A DNA stretch of 6,173 nucleotides from Bifidobacteriaceae bacterium. Its GTDB lineage: Bacteria > Actinomycetota > Actinomycetes > Actinomycetales > WQXJ01. Positions 5,418 to 6,173 of this stretch are shown here, one piece after another. Position 1 is the first letter of the stretch. Every line of letters begins with the position of its first letter. The notes under the pieces were generated by a model. The model saw only the letters and a list, made by a program, of their open reading frames with translations, was not told where the DNA came from and searched no databases. The stretch spans positions 1-6,173 of the forward strand of contig JAIRNM010000001.1 of assembly GCA_031258055.1 (NCBI GenBank), read 5' to 3'. Made by a program: the position numbers and the translations under genes.

Positions 5418-6173
5418 GACGCCTCATCGGGTCCCAGGCGGCGGATGATGGCCACAAAACCAATGACGAGCGCCGTCAGAGTGACAGCTAACGCGGCACC
5501 AGTGCCGACACGTCCTTCATTGAATGCAAGCCGGTAGACCAGCAGAGTCGGCACCGTGGTCTGGTTGGCGGGGCCACCGTTGGTTGTCACGAAGACAAGA
5601 TCGAAACTCGCCAAAGCGGCAATCGTGGTGATGACGGAAGCAATGGTGATCTCCTTTCGAACACCTGGAATGGTGACGGAGAGAAACTGGCGGACTGGCC
5701 CGGCCCCGTCGATGGTAGCCGCCTCATACAGAGACGAGTCGATCTTCTGCGCCCCCGAGAGGAAGAGCATCATGCACAGACCACTCATTGTCCACGTACC
5801 GATGAAGCCCAGGGCGAAGAGTGCTGTGTTGTATTCTCCCAACCATGCTCGCGTCAGGAATCCTAGTCCGATGGCGTCAAGCATCTGATTGACAGCGCCC
5901 GACTCTGCGTATAGCCAACGCCATGTGATGCCAACCGCCACTAGCGGCAGCACCTGCGGAAGAAAGAACACCGTCCGGAAGAACGTCAGGCCTCGACGGA
6001 CTCTTCCCAACAGCAGCGCCGTCATGATCAAACCGAGGCAGACTGGGATCGCGCAAAAGAAAACGATCAGGACTAGCGCGTGACCGACTGAGCGGTACAG
6101 AGCAGGATCTCGCGCGATTTGAAGGAAATTGTCGAGACCCACCCATTCGGGGTGTCCGACGCCGTCCCAGCTA
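5414..6173 (-). CDS. Carbohydrate ABC transporter permease, MalF type (N-terminus outside window)
   Basis: The second membrane subunit of the importer, CUT1 class. The frame is open to the window edge, giving 252 visible residues. The GTG at 6142 is not the start: the ten codons before it read SWDGVGHPEW and run into VGLDNF, matching the periplasmic stretch common after the first transmembrane helix of MalF-type permeases. About 40-60 N-terminal residues and the first helix should therefore lie to the right of the window. Hydrophobic stretches appear near 31-56, 69-88, 116-140, 175-197 and 223-243 of the visible part. The EAA loop is SSLYEAATIDGAGPVRQF (146-163) followed by VTIP, and the typical TTNGGPANQTTVPTL follows near 197-211. 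The stop overlaps the next permease start (ATGA), so the pair is co-translated. A substrate-binding protein gene is expected upstream but is not seen. Confidence 0.94.
   Translation of the reverse strand, partial: SWDGVGHPEWVGLDNFLQIARDPALYRSVGHALVLIVFFCAIPVCLGLIMTALLLGRVRRGLTFFRTVFFLPQVLPLVAVGITWRWLYAESGAVNQMLDAIGLGFLTRAWLGEYNTALFALGFIGTWTMSGLCMMLFLSGAQKIDSSLYEAATIDGAGPVRQFLSVTIPGVRKEITIASVITTIAALASFDLVFVTTNGGPANQTTVPTLLVYRLAFNEGRVGTGAALAVTLTALVIGFVAIIRRLGPDEAS

Larger units (their letters stand above)
566..6173 (-). other. Five-gene amino-sugar uptake and catabolism operon (promoter outside window)
   Basis: All five genes run on the minus strand with junctions of ATGA (5414-5417), GTGA (4596-4599), a 6-base gap (2425-2430) and GTGA (1519-1522). 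No intergenic space is left for an internal promoter or terminator. The order is transport, glycosidase, etherase, kinase, a logical import-cleave-convert sequence ending at GlcNAc-6-phosphate. NagA, NagB, a regulator, the binding protein and an ATPase are not visible and must be beyond the right edge or elsewhere in the genome. Operon structure is seen; pathway direction is inferred from the families. Confidence 0.85.

Noticed and set aside
6140..6142. GTG as the start of the MalF-type permease
   Set aside because: The upstream codons continue a family-typical SWDGVGHPEW stretch leading into VGLDNF, so this GTG is an internal valine and the true start is beyond the window.
1..6173. tRNA or rRNA genes, CRISPR arrays, insertion sequences, phage or defence genes
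   Set aside because: I saw no cloverleaf-like segment, regularly spaced repeats, transposase or integrase motifs. The window is almost fully occupied by six ordinary metabolic and transport genes.

Overview
The window looks like the chromosome of an actinobacterium. Base composition is moderately high in G+C (my impression is a little under 60%, not counted). The glnE tail is of actinobacterial type, and the sugar-uptake operon is tightly packed with GTG starts and 4-base stop/start overlaps. The Propionibacteriales would fit, but I cannot fix the genus from the sequence alone.

Layout: bases 1-441 (+) are the C-terminal end of glnE, the glutamine synthetase adenylyltransferase, whose start lies left of the window. 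A 124-base convergent spacer (442-565) follows. The rest (566-6173) is one minus-strand operon, entered at its 3' end. In order of transcription it holds: a MalF-type sugar ABC permease (6173-5414, N-terminus outside the window), a MalG-type permease (5417-4596), a GH89 alpha-N-acetylglucosaminidase (4599-2431), the N-acetylmuramic acid 6-phosphate etherase MurQ (2424-1519) and a BadF/NAGK-type amino-sugar kinase (1522-566). Three junctions are ATGA or GTGA overlaps and the fourth is a 6-base gap, so the five genes are almost certainly co-transcribed and partly translationally coupled. The operon promoter, substrate-binding protein and any dedicated ATPase are not in view.

How the genes may work together (inference): the permeases import an amino-sugar oligosaccharide. 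The glycosidase has no signal peptide and should act in the cytoplasm, removing a terminal alpha-linked GlcNAc. The kinase makes GlcNAc-6-phosphate and possibly MurNAc-6-phosphate. MurQ converts MurNAc-6-phosphate to GlcNAc-6-phosphate and D-lactate. Everything would converge on GlcNAc-6-phosphate for NagA/NagB encoded elsewhere.

The main point of interest is the pairing of an alpha-specific intracellular GlcNAc-ase with MurNAc salvage enzymes. Peptidoglycan has only beta linkages between its sugars, so the imported substrate is not obvious. Secondary points are a perfect 12-bp hairpin inside the GH89 coding region, a 9-bp inverted repeat spanning the kinase stop codon, and a doubtful small minus-strand reading frame in the spacer.
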